The notes under the pieces: model-generated
What the model was told of the DNA's origin: nothing
Seen by the model: only the letters and a program-made list of their open reading frames with translations
Database searches by the model: none
Position numbers and translations under genes: made by a program
Source of the DNA: Alphaproteobacteria bacterium
Lineage (GTDB): Bacteria; Pseudomonadota; Alphaproteobacteria; Caulobacterales; Caulobacteraceae
DNA: 50,066 bases
Assembly (NCBI GenBank): GCA_018826515.1
Contig: JAHKAM010000009.1
Location: forward strand, 1 to 50,066
Reading direction: 5' to 3'
Part shown: positions 43,357 to 50,066 of the stretch, piece by piece
How positions within the stretch are numbered: the stretch's first letter is position 1
Layout: each line of letters begins with the position of its first letter

Positions 43357-43824
43357 TCAGACGCGGTCGGAACCGCAATAGGCGAAAAAATCGTCGATCA
43401 GGCGGCGTTCGGCGCGGGTGGCCGACAGTTCGAACTGTCCGGCGTCCGCCTCGACCCTCAATTTTCCGCTTCGGGCCAACTGACGCAGGGCCGGATCGCG
43501 CACGGAAAGCCGCGACTCCTCGGCAAGGCCGCCGCTGAGGGGGTCGATCGCCGTCGAGAAGGACGCCTTCGTCTGACGTGGGCTGGCCGGCCGGACGTCG
43601 CCATAGACGACCGCCTGGGTCGTGCCCGGCTCGCAGGTCATCATCAGGGCGAGTTGGTCCGAGTTCTCGACGCCATAGGCCAGTTTGGCCATCGAGCCTT
43701 CATGGCTGAGATGCCAGCCCATGGGCGCGACGCCGTTCTGGACATCGGAACCGGTGGCCTGCGACTGGGCGGCGAAGGCAATCAGTCCGAGGGCGGCGAC
43801 GGCTGGAATGGCGATCTTGAACAT
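43357..43824 (-). CDS. Exported protein, member 3 of the paralogous array
   Basis: 155 aa with signal peptide ending AAQSQA. Core GWHLSHEGSMAKLAYGVENSDQLALMMTCEPG and end FFAYCGSDRV. Cys64 and Cys150 match the other members. It is transcribed first of the three. The perfect palindrome CCGTTAACGG at 43861-43870, 37 bp upstream of its start, may belong to its promoter. Function unknown. Confidence 0.68.
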   Translation of the reverse strand: MFKIAIPAVAALGLIAFAAQSQATGSDVQNGVAPMGWHLSHEGSMAKLAYGVENSDQLALMMTCEPGTTQAVVYGDVRPASPRQTKASFSTAIDPLSGGLAEESRLSVRDPALRQLARSGKLRVEADAGQFELSATRAERRLIDDFFAYCGSDRV

Positions 43825-43974
43825 CAGGAAATCTCGCGTCTGGTCTTGAAACGCTGAATTCCGTTAACGGTTCACGGCTCCGCTTGGACGCACTCGCCTC
43901 TGAGGCTCTGGGCCAACTTATCGCCTGCCGGTTCCCTGGGCCGAAGGGCCAGCAGGACCCCGGACCCCGGGCGG

Positions 43975-44709
43975 CTAGAAGGGACTGAACCGCTCGACCA
44001 GTGACTGCGCCGCAGGCGTGGCCTGGACGCGGCTGATGTCGCCGCGGCCGCCATAGCTGATGCGAGCCTCGGCGATCTGGGTGTGGGCGATGGTATTGGC
44101 CGAGCTGATGTCCTCGGGCCGGACAATGCCGGCGACGGTCAGCTCACGCACCTCGCGGTTGGTGCGCACTTCCTGCCGACCCTGGATCACCAGATTGCCG
44201 TTGACCATGACGTCGGTGACCACCGCCGCGATGGTCAGGCTGACCTTTTCCGACCGGTTGACCGAGCCGGATCCGTTCGAGTTCGACTCGCCCTCCAGTC
44301 CGACCAGGTTCTGGGGGTCGAAACCGCCGGGAAAGGCCCGGCCCAGGCTGTTCTCGAGGCCGAAGAAGTTGGTGACGCCGCCGGAAATCTCGTTGGTGCG
44401 GCTCCGGGCCGTGGAATTCTGCGTCTGGGCGCGATCGTCGATGTCGATGTTGACGGTGACGATGTCGCCGACCCGACGGGCGCGCTGGTCGCCGAAGAAG
44501 GTACGGGCCCCGGTCCGCCACAGGCTGTTGGCGCTGGCCGCCCGGTCGGCGCGCTGCTGCTCCGGCGACGGCAGATAGGCCTGGCTGGTCGGCATCAGGG
44601 CCGCGGGATAGCCGATGGGCGCCAGCTCCGGCCCGCGCACGGCCTCGACGGCGGTCGAGCAGGCTCCGAGCGAGAGCGCGGCGGTGGTGATGATCAGGAC
44701 GGTACGCAT
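43975..44709 (-). CDS. flgH: Flagellar L-ring lipoprotein FlgH
   Basis: 244 aa. Lipobox LGACST with Cys17. SLWRTGARTFFGDQRARRVGDIVTVNI (in pieces) and the C-terminal VAGIVRPEDISSANTIAHTQIAEARISYGGRG are the canonical FlgH blocks. It forms the L ring in the outer membrane around the distal rod. Last of the flgF-flgG-flgA-flgH operon. Confidence 0.96.
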   Translation of the reverse strand: MRTVLIITTAALSLGACSTAVEAVRGPELAPIGYPAALMPTSQAYLPSPEQQRADRAASANSLWRTGARTFFGDQRARRVGDIVTVNIDIDDRAQTQNSTARSRTNEISGGVTNFFGLENSLGRAFPGGFDPQNLVGLEGESNSNGSGSVNRSEKVSLTIAAVVTDVMVNGNLVIQGRQEVRTNREVRELTVAGIVRPEDISSANTIAHTQIAEARISYGGRGDISRVQATPAAQSLVERFSPF

Positions 44710-44723
44710 GGAACTGGATCCCT

Positions 44724-45317
44724 CTATCGAGCGGCGAGTTGTTGGGCGGCAGGGCCCGCGACCGCCTGGCCGGGGGCGATCGCGACCGCGTCGATGGTGC
44801 GGCCCGACTGGAGATTACGGATCGCGAGGCGCTGCCCTTCGGCTGCATTGCCCTCGGCCCGCCCGGTAATGGTCAGGCGCACGCCGCCGATCTCATAGGC
44901 GACCTCGACCATGTCGTTGCGGCTGATGATCCGGTCGGCGTAGGCGGCGCGGGCCGGTCGGGGCCGGGCGGCGATGGCCGGAGCCGCATCGGTTTCGGAC
45001 GAGGCGGACGCGGGCAGGGCGGTCGCGGGGGCCGCCGCCGCGCTGCGCACCACGACCCGGCGCAACCCGGTCGGATTTGCCCAGTCGAGCCCGGACTGGC
45101 GTGCGAGGCTCTGGAGCTGACCGGCCTCGAAGACGATGGACGGGCCTGCCCGGTTGCCGACCACGACGTTGGACGCCGCGCCCGCGCCATCGAACAGGTC
45201 GCCCAGGGTGACCCGGCCGTCGCTGTCGACGGGATTGGACCTGAGCGTCACCGGCCCGGCGTGCGCCGCGCCCGCGACCGTCAGGGCCGCCAGGGCGCCG
45301 AGGATCAGGGACCTCAC
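44724..45317 (-). CDS. flgA: Flagellar P-ring assembly chaperone FlgA
   Basis: 197 aa. Signal peptide ends AGAAHAG. The SAF-like domain includes RIISRNDMVEVAYEIGGVRLTITGRAEGNAAEGQRLAIRNLQSGRTIDAVAI, seen in pieces near residues 130-185. It is a periplasmic chaperone for FlgI (FlgI is not in the window). Overlaps flgG by 4 bp; flgH follows after 14 bp. Confidence 0.93.
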   Translation of the reverse strand: MRSLILGALAALTVAGAAHAGPVTLRSNPVDSDGRVTLGDLFDGAGAASNVVVGNRAGPSIVFEAGQLQSLARQSGLDWANPTGLRRVVVRSAAAAPATALPASASSETDAAPAIAARPRPARAAYADRIISRNDMVEVAYEIGGVRLTITGRAEGNAAEGQRLAIRNLQSGRTIDAVAIAPGQAVAGPAAQQLAAR

Positions 45318-46102
45318 GATTTCACCTGCGCGCTGACCGACAGCATCTGGTCGGCGGTGGTGATGACCTTGGAGTTCATCTCATAGGCGCGCTGGGCGAT
45401 GATCAGGGCGCTGATCTCGGCCACCGCGTCCACATTGGACGCTTCGGTATAGCCATGCAGCAACTGGCCGAAGCCGACCTCGCCCGGCGTGCCGACATTG
45501 GCGGCGCCCGAGGCGGCGGTCTCCATCAGCAGGTTGTCGCCGATGGCCTCGAGGCCCGCCTCGTTGAAGAAGCTGGCCAGCTCCAGCTGACCGACGACCG
45601 AGGGCTCGGTCGTTCCGGCGGTGATCACCTGGACCTGACCGGACTTGGAGATCGACACGTCGACCGCGTCCTGGGGGATCGAGATGTTGGGCTGCACCGC
45701 ATAGCCGTCGTCGGTGACCAGCTGTCCCTCGCCGTTGAGGGCGAAATTGCCGGCCCGGGTGAAGGCGGTCTCGCCAGAAGGGAGCAGGACCTGAAAATAG
45801 CCGCGCCCGTCGATGGCGACGTCGTAGCGACCGCCGGTCTGGGTGGGTGAACCCTGGTCGGTGATCCGGTAGACGCTGCCGGCCTTGACGCCTGCGCCGA
45901 TCTGGATGCCGGTCGGGACCACCGTGCCCTGGCTGGACGACTGCGCGCCCATCCGTTCGACATTCTGGTACAGCAGGTCCTGGAACTCGGCCCGTTGGCG
46001 CTTGAAGCCGACGGTGTTCATGTTGGCGATGTTGTTCGAGATGACCTCGACGTTCAGCTGCTGGGCGGCCATGCCCGAGGCGGCGGTTCTGAGCGCGCGC
46101 AT
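45314..46102 (-). CDS. flgG: Flagellar distal rod protein FlgG
   Basis: 262 aa. N-terminus MRALRTAASGMAAQQLNVEVISNNIANMNTVGFKRQRAEF (in pieces) holds the flagellar rod/hook motif NNIAN-N-T-GFK. QIGAGVKAGSVYRITDQG marks FlgG. The C-terminus NVDAVAEISALIIAQRAYEMNSKVI is the standard closing helix. It forms the distal rod within the L/P rings. 16 bp downstream of flgF. Confidence 0.97.
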   Translation of the reverse strand: MRALRTAASGMAAQQLNVEVISNNIANMNTVGFKRQRAEFQDLLYQNVERMGAQSSSQGTVVPTGIQIGAGVKAGSVYRITDQGSPTQTGGRYDVAIDGRGYFQVLLPSGETAFTRAGNFALNGEGQLVTDDGYAVQPNISIPQDAVDVSISKSGQVQVITAGTTEPSVVGQLELASFFNEAGLEAIGDNLLMETAASGAANVGTPGEVGFGQLLHGYTEASNVDAVAEISALIIAQRAYEMNSKVITTADQMLSVSAQVKS

Positions 46103-46118
46103 GTCTCAGTCTCCCTTT

Positions 46119-46853
46119 CTAGGCCCGGCCCAGCCGCTCGACGGCGCGGCGTGACAGGTCGTTGGTGTTTTCGATCATCCGGGTCACGCTCTCGTAGGCG
46201 CGCTGGATCTCGATCAGATTGGTGATTTCGAGGATCGGATTGACGTTGGAGCCTTCCAGCATGCCCTGGCGGACACGGGCGTCATTGGCGTCGATGGCGA
46301 CGGCGTTGGAGGCGTTGCGGTAGAGGCCGTCGCCGCCCTTTTCGAGCGCCGCGAGGACGTCGAAGCGAACGATGGAGAGGCGGCCGACCGGATTTCCGTT
46401 CTGGCTGATCGTTCCGTCGGCGGCTACGGAGGGCTCGCCCTGGGCGCGGTCGAGGATGATGTCGCCGCCGTCGCCCTGGACGGCCGCGCCGCCCTCGGTC
46501 GTCAGCCGGCCCTCGGGGTCAAGCGTGAAGGCGCCGTCCCGGGTGTAGGCCTCGCCTGCGCCGTCGTTCAGTTTGAAGAAGGCGCCTTCGCCCTCGATGG
46601 CGAAATCGAGGTTGCGGCCGGTCTGCTCCAGCGCGCCCTGGCCGTAATCGCGACCGACCCCGTTATCCAGCACGAAGCTGACGCCGGGGCGGACGAAGGC
46701 GTTGCGTGCCCGTTCGCCGACTTCGGCGCCGAGCAGCAGTTGTTCGACCTTGAAGCCGGTGGTGTCCGCATTGGCGATGTTGTTGGCCACGATGTCGAGC
46801 TCGCGGCGCAGCGTCATCTGGCGTGACAGTCCGACATAGGCGGCGTTTTCCAC
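46119..46853 (-). CDS. flgF: Flagellar proximal rod protein FlgF
   Basis: 244 aa from GTG 46853, with AAGGAG 8 bp upstream; the ATG at 46895 would overlap the sigma-54 promoter. N-terminus VENAAYVGLSRQMTLRRELDIVANNIANADTTGFK in pieces, and C-terminus NPILEITNLIEIQRAYESVTRMIE. First gene of the flgFGAH operon, with a sigma-54 promoter at 46880-46894. Confidence 0.95.
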   Translation of the reverse strand: MENAAYVGLSRQMTLRRELDIVANNIANADTTGFKVEQLLLGAEVGERARNAFVRPGVSFVLDNGVGRDYGQGALEQTGRNLDFAIEGEGAFFKLNDGAGEAYTRDGAFTLDPEGRLTTEGGAAVQGDGGDIILDRAQGEPSVAADGTISQNGNPVGRLSIVRFDVLAALEKGGDGLYRNASNAVAIDANDARVRQGMLEGSNVNPILEITNLIEIQRAYESVTRMIENTNDLSRRAVERLGRA

Positions 46854-46879
46854 GGGCGGCTCCTTTCGCCCGTTTCCTC

Positions 46880-46894
46880 GCAACGGTCGTGCCA
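46880..46894 (-). promoter_or_regulatory. Sigma-54 promoter of flgFGAH
   Basis: Minus strand: TGGCAC-GACCG-TTGC, an exact match to the -24/-12 consensus (TGGCAC-N5-TTGC). Transcription would begin around 46868, about 15 nt before the GTG of flgF. In Caulobacter this operon is sigma-54 dependent. Confidence 0.85.
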
Positions 46895-46948
46895 ACAGGG
46901 TTAATCCAGCGAGGACGGGACTTTGGCCCGGTTCGCCGCTCGGGCTAC

Positions 46949-46965
46949 CCGGCAGGATTTGCCGG
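46949..46965. promoter_or_regulatory. ftr-like (FlbD-type) enhancer element
   Basis: CCGGCA-GGATT-TGCCGG, a 17-bp inverted repeat resembling the ftr elements that bind FlbD in Caulobacter (consensus from memory). It lies about 60 bp upstream of the sigma-54 promoter and 3 bp from the CtrA box, so it could activate flgF and repress fliL. Confidence 0.6.
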
Positions 46966-46968
46966 TTC

Positions 46969-46984
46969 TTAGCGGCTCGTTAAC
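46969..46984 (+). promoter_or_regulatory. CtrA-type box upstream of fliLM
   Basis: TTAG-N7-TTAAC, one mismatch from the CtrA consensus TTAA-N7-TTAAC. It is 45 bp before the fliL start. In Caulobacter fliLM belongs to the early flagellar genes under CtrA. Confidence 0.7.
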
Positions 46985-47028
46985 CAAAAAACGCTCGTAT
47001 GGGGTCTGAGATTCTCGGGGCGCGATCC

Positions 47029-47688
47029 ATGTTCAAATTCGGCAAGAAGAAGGGGGCCAAGGACGGCGAAGGGGCCGCCGGCCTCCCGGCCGTTTCCGAG
47101 GCGCCCGGGGCCGAGGGCGAGGACGGGGCGGCGCCCAAAAAGAAGAAATTGCCGCTGCTGTTCATCGTCATACCCGCCGCTCTCGTGGTGCTGGGCGGGG
47201 GCGGAGGCGCGGCCTTCTTCCTGATGCAGCCCAAACCCGCCGCGGCGGAGGACGGCGACCACGCCGCCGAGACCAAGGGCGGCCATGACAACAAGAAGGC
47301 CGAGAAGAAGGGTGGAGACCACGGCCCAGCACCCGAGGCGGCCGCGGACGGGTCCCTGGGGGTGATTGCCGAAGGGCCGGACGGCGTCACCTTCTTCACC
47401 CTGCCTGACATCACCGTGAATATTCAGGCGGCCGACGGACGCCCCACGTTCCTGAAGCTGAAGCTGACGCTTGAGACCCGGGACGCCGCCGTCGCCGAGC
47501 ACCTTCAGGCCGAAATGCCGCGGCTGCAGGACATGTTCCAGGGATTCCTGCGCGAACTCCGTCCGGAAGACCTCGCCGGTTCGGCCGGCAGCTTCCAGCT
47601 CCGCGCCGAGATCCTGCGCCGCGTCAACCTGGTCGCCGCGCCGGGCAAGGTTGATGCCGTGCTGATCGAAGAAATGCTGGTGAAGTAG
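47029..47688 (+). CDS. fliL: Flagellar basal body-associated protein FliL
   Basis: 219 aa from ATG 47029; an ATG at 46999 would add 10 residues, and both ribosome sites are weak. Lys-rich cytosolic start (MFKFGKKKGAKDGEG), one TM helix (about residues 44-65, LLFIVIPAALVVLGGGG), a His/Lys-rich linker, and the periplasmic FliL domain (FFTLPDITVNIQAADGRPTFLKLKLTLE). It ends near VDAVLIEEMLVK. It surrounds the stator and rotor. 2 bp before fliM. Confidence 0.92.
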   Translation: MFKFGKKKGAKDGEGAAGLPAVSEAPGAEGEDGAAPKKKKLPLLFIVIPAALVVLGGGGGAAFFLMQPKPAAAEDGDHAAETKGGHDNKKAEKKGGDHGPAPEAAADGSLGVIAEGPDGVTFFTLPDITVNIQAADGRPTFLKLKLTLETRDAAVAEHLQAEMPRLQDMFQGFLRELRPEDLAGSAGSFQLRAEILRRVNLVAAPGKVDAVLIEEMLVK

Positions 47689-47690
47689 GC

Positions 47691-48758
47691 ATGACCGACG
47701 CGGCCTTCGCCGAAAGCGCCGACCCGTTCGCCGAGGAAACCGGTGCGGACGAAACCCGCACGTCCTCTCTCTCCGAACGCGTTCTGAACCAGGACGAGAT
47801 CGACAGCCTTCTCGGCTTCGACATGGGCGACGGGGATGACGGCGAGCGCACCGGCATCCGCGCCATCATCAACTCGGCCCTCGTCAGCTATGAGCGGCTG
47901 CCGATGCTGGAGATCGTCTTCGACCGCCTGGTGCGGCTGATGACGACATCGCTGCGCAACTTCACCTCAGACAACGTCGAGGTCAGCCTCGACAATATCT
48001 CGTCGATCCGCTTCGGCGACTATCTGAACTCAATCCCCCTTCCGGCCATCCTGGCGGTGTTTCGGGCCGAGGAACTGGACAACTACGGTCTGCTGACCGT
48101 CGATTCCAACCTGATCTATTCGATCGTCGATGTCCTGCTGGGCGGCCGTCGTGGCACCGCCGCGCTGCGCATCGAGGGCCGGCCCTACACCACGATCGAA
48201 CGGGTGCTGGTCCAGCGCATGGTCGAGGTCGTCCTGGCCGACGCCCGGGCGGCGTTCGAGCCCCTGACGCCCGTGCATTTCAGTCTGGATCGGCTGGAGA
48301 CCAATCCGCGTTTCGCCGCCATTGCCAGGCCAGCCAATGCCGCCATTCTGGTCAAGCTGCGCATCGACATGGAAGACCGCGGCGGCCGCATCGAACTGCT
48401 GCTGCCCTACGCCACGCTGGAGCCCATCCGGAAGATGCTGCTGCAGCAGTTCATGGGTGAGAAATTCGGGCGCGACAATATCTGGGAAGGTCACCTGGCC
48501 ACCGAGCTCTGGACCACGGAGACCGAGGTGCGGGCGGTGCTGGATGAGCAGCAGCTGCCGCTCTCGAGGGTGCTCGATCTCAAGGTCGGCGACACCCTGA
48601 TGCTCAACGCCATGCCCGATTCCGACATTTCGGTCCGTTGCGGCTCGATCCCGGTCACGACCGGCAAGATGGGCCGCAAGGGGCAGCATATCGCCGTGCG
48701 GATCGAGGCGCCGATCAGCGTCGAAGTCGCCACCAGTCTGACCAAGGGAAGACGCTGA
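47691..48758 (+). CDS. fliM: Flagellar motor switch protein FliM
   Basis: 355 aa. LNQDEIDSLLGFD near residues 28-40 is the CheY-binding peptide. The CheC-like middle domain starts at about residue 55 (YERLPMLEIVFDRLVRLMTTSLRN) and contains GLLTVDSNLIYSIVDVLLGG. The C-terminal SpoA domain has LKVGDTLML and PVTTGKMGRKGQHIAVRIE. It is part of the C-ring and sets rotation direction. Overlaps the next gene by 1 bp (TGATG). Confidence 0.97.
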   Translation: MTDAAFAESADPFAEETGADETRTSSLSERVLNQDEIDSLLGFDMGDGDDGERTGIRAIINSALVSYERLPMLEIVFDRLVRLMTTSLRNFTSDNVEVSLDNISSIRFGDYLNSIPLPAILAVFRAEELDNYGLLTVDSNLIYSIVDVLLGGRRGTAALRIEGRPYTTIERVLVQRMVEVVLADARAAFEPLTPVHFSLDRLETNPRFAAIARPANAAILVKLRIDMEDRGGRIELLLPYATLEPIRKMLLQQFMGEKFGRDNIWEGHLATELWTTETEVRAVLDEQQLPLSRVLDLKVGDTLMLNAMPDSDISVRCGSIPVTTGKMGRKGQHIAVRIEAPISVEVATSLTKGRR

Positions 48759-49303
48759 TGACCGGAATGATTCTCGACGGCGTGTTGATGCTGCTGCTGG
48801 TGGCGGCGCTCGGTTACGGCGTGCGGCTCGAGAAGAAGCTGTCGGCCCTGCGCGCGGGCCAGCAGGCCTTCGCCACCGCCGTCACCGAGCTCAACACCGC
48901 CGCCGGCCGGGCCGAAGCTGCGCTCGCCAATCTGCGCGCCTCGGGTCAGGAGACCGACCTGCTGCATGACCGGATCATCAAGGCGCGGGAGGTCAAGGCG
49001 CAGCTGGAAGGCCTGATCGCCCGGGCGCCGGAAGCGCCGAAGGCCGCGCCGCCCGCGGAGATGCCGAGGCCGGTTCTGGTCGCCGCCCGACCGCCCGCCG
49101 CGGCCACGGCCGAGGACGAGCGCGCCCTGCGCATGGCCGCCCTGGCCGAGCGCATCCAGGGTCTCTCCCCGGCGACGCGCGCCCCGGCGCCGGTCGCCGC
49201 CATCCTCGGCGCCCTGACGGCGGGCCGCACTGCTAACCAGGCTGCGAAACAAAGCCTCAACCCGAACCGGCGCAGTCTGGACGAAGACCTCTTCGCCGCC
49301 TGA
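48758..49303 (+). CDS. DUF6468-like flagellar-locus protein
   Basis: 181 aa from ATG 48758, overlapping the fliM stop. N-terminal membrane helix (MILDGVLMLLLVAALGYGV) followed by a coiled coil (RLEKKLSALRAGQQAFATAVTELNTAAGRAEAALANLRASG in pieces), then an Ala/Pro-rich linker. It ends LNPNRRSLDEDLFAA. The N-terminal half matches, from memory, DUF6468, found between fliM and motE in alphaproteobacteria. Role unknown, probably in motor assembly or stator function. Confidence 0.75.
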   Translation: MTGMILDGVLMLLLVAALGYGVRLEKKLSALRAGQQAFATAVTELNTAAGRAEAALANLRASGQETDLLHDRIIKAREVKAQLEGLIARAPEAPKAAPPAEMPRPVLVAARPPAAATAEDERALRMAALAERIQGLSPATRAPAPVAAILGALTAGRTANQAAKQSLNPNRRSLDEDLFAA

Positions 49304-49368
49304 GTCCCCTTTCCGGTCCCGGGTCCGACGCGCTGCGCCGGGCCCCGGGCCCTTTCGAGTAGCCGATC

Positions 49369-50066
49369 ATGAGCAAGATCCCCCGCCTTCTGCCCCTGAT
49401 CGCCGTCGCCATCGGCGGGGTGGTTCTGGTGCGCGCCGTCGGCGTGGCGCCCGGCCTGTTCGACGGCGCCCGCGCCTGGGCCGAGGAAGTCGCGCCCATC
49501 GCCGGACCGGCCGCCGCGCCGGCGGCTGCGGCCGCAGCCATCTGCGCCCTCACGCCCGAGCAACTGGCCCAGCAGGCGGGGATTTCCCCGGCCGAGCTGC
49601 GGATCCTGCAGTCCCTGGCCGGTCGCCGGACCGAGCTGGACGCCCGCGACGCCGATCTCGCCTCGATGCTGCCGCTGCTGTCCGCCGCGGAGCAGAAGCT
49701 GGACGCCAGGGTCGCGGCCCTGGAAGCGGTCAAGGCCGAGGTCCGGGTGCTGCTGGGTCAGGTGAGCGAGCAGGAGAAGGCCGAGAACGACCGGATGGTG
49801 GCGGTCTATTCCGCCATGCGCCCCCGCGACGCGGCCCGGGTCTTCGCCACCCTGGACGACGACGTCCGTCTGCCGGTCGCCGCGGCCATGCGTCCGCGGT
49901 CCCTGGCCGCCATCATGGCCCAGATGGATCCTGCCGCCGCGCGGGTCCTGACGGAGCGGCTGGCCCGTCGGTTCGAGGCGCGTCAGCAGCTGGCCGCCCG
50001 CGCCGCCGCCGCCACGGCCGCGGCCGCTCCGGTCGCTGACGTCGCCGCCCCGGTCGCCGCGAGTGC
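49369..50066 (+). CDS. MotE-like flagellar protein (3' end outside window)
   Basis: 232 codons up to the window edge. N-terminal signal/anchor (LPLIAVAIGGVVLVRAVGVAPG), Ala-rich spacer, coiled coil (RRTELDARDADLASMLPLLSAAEQKLDARVAALEAVK in pieces), then the MgtE-N-like domain YSAMRPRDAARVFATLDDDVRLPVAAAMRPRSLAAIMAQMDPAAARVLTE in pieces. This is the architecture of MotE, the periplasmic chaperone for MotC in rhizobia, and of its Caulobacter relatives. The C-terminus is low-complexity Ala/Val and is cut off. Confidence 0.8.
   Translation, partial: MSKIPRLLPLIAVAIGGVVLVRAVGVAPGLFDGARAWAEEVAPIAGPAAAPAAAAAAICALTPEQLAQQAGISPAELRILQSLAGRRTELDARDADLASMLPLLSAAEQKLDARVAALEAVKAEVRVLLGQVSEQEKAENDRMVAVYSAMRPRDAARVFATLDDDVRLPVAAAMRPRSLAAIMAQMDPAAARVLTERLARRFEARQQLAARAAAATAAAAPVADVAAPVAAS

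Noticed and set aside
49304..49368. GC-rich possible hairpin between the DUF6468-like and motE-like genes
   Set aside because: Several alternative imperfect pairings of GGGCCC/CCCGGG runs but no clean stem or U tract.

Overview
The window is GC-rich, gene-dense alphaproteobacterial DNA, most likely chromosomal and from Brevundimonas or a near relative in the Caulobacteraceae. Evidence: the flagellar order flgF-flgG-flgA-flgH divergent from fliL-fliM, with a CtrA-type box (TTAG-N7-TTAAC), a sigma-54 promoter and an ftr-like element between them; a lipoprotein of the Caulobacter CC0125/CC1285 type; and very large TonB-dependent receptors. No transposase, integrase, phage gene or CRISPR array was seen. 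Genus and family names are from memory; no database search was possible.

Layout. 1-6.5 kb: end of an autotransporter-type barrel, then a divergent unit with a sulfide:quinone oxidoreductase plus a DUF2892 membrane protein on one side, and an RND efflux pump plus a BigR/SqrR-like ArsR repressor on the other. The two sides share a symmetric AT-rich promoter/operator. 6.6-14.3 kb: a low-oxygen/stress island with two universal stress proteins, a flavodoxin-fold oxidoreductase, a cytochrome c lipoprotein, a beta-CASP metallo-beta-lactamase, a Caulobacter-type lipoprotein, an FNR/FixK-type regulator, a host-attachment (baeRF-like) protein and a membrane protein. Three perfect or near-perfect FNR boxes (TTGAT-N4-ATCAA type) lie in front of sqr, the USP/cytochrome pair and the second USP; a weaker one precedes the host-attachment gene.

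14.3-28.2 kb: a copper/heavy-metal island: copC-copD, a DUF411 (CopG-like) gene with a SnoaL-like gene, a CnrY-CnrX-CnrH type anti-sigma/sensor/ECF sigma cassette, copA-copB, a second copC-like gene, a His-rich exported protein and czcCBA. A shared two-block element, (A/G)AGGG-N16-CGTA, stands in front of copC, the DUF411 gene, the cnrYXH cassette and copA. At the cnr/DUF411 junction one perfect 16-bp palindrome supplies the upstream block for both directions. This looks like the promoter of the local ECF sigma factor and is the most interesting signal in the window.

28.2-38.1 kb: two TonB receptors (1002 and about 1121 aa) flank a regulator block: an ArsR-type regulator, a conserved 75-aa protein, a MarR-type regulator and a response regulator with a degenerate receiver pocket. 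38.2-43.8 kb: a dienelactone-hydrolase-like enzyme, tRNA-Ser(GGA), msrA, a YjbR protein, a DUF885 protein and three tandem paralogous exported proteins with two conserved cysteines. 43.9 kb to the end: flagellar genes flgH, flgA, flgG, flgF on the minus strand and fliL, fliM, a DUF6468-like gene and a motE-like gene (cut by the window edge) on the plus strand.
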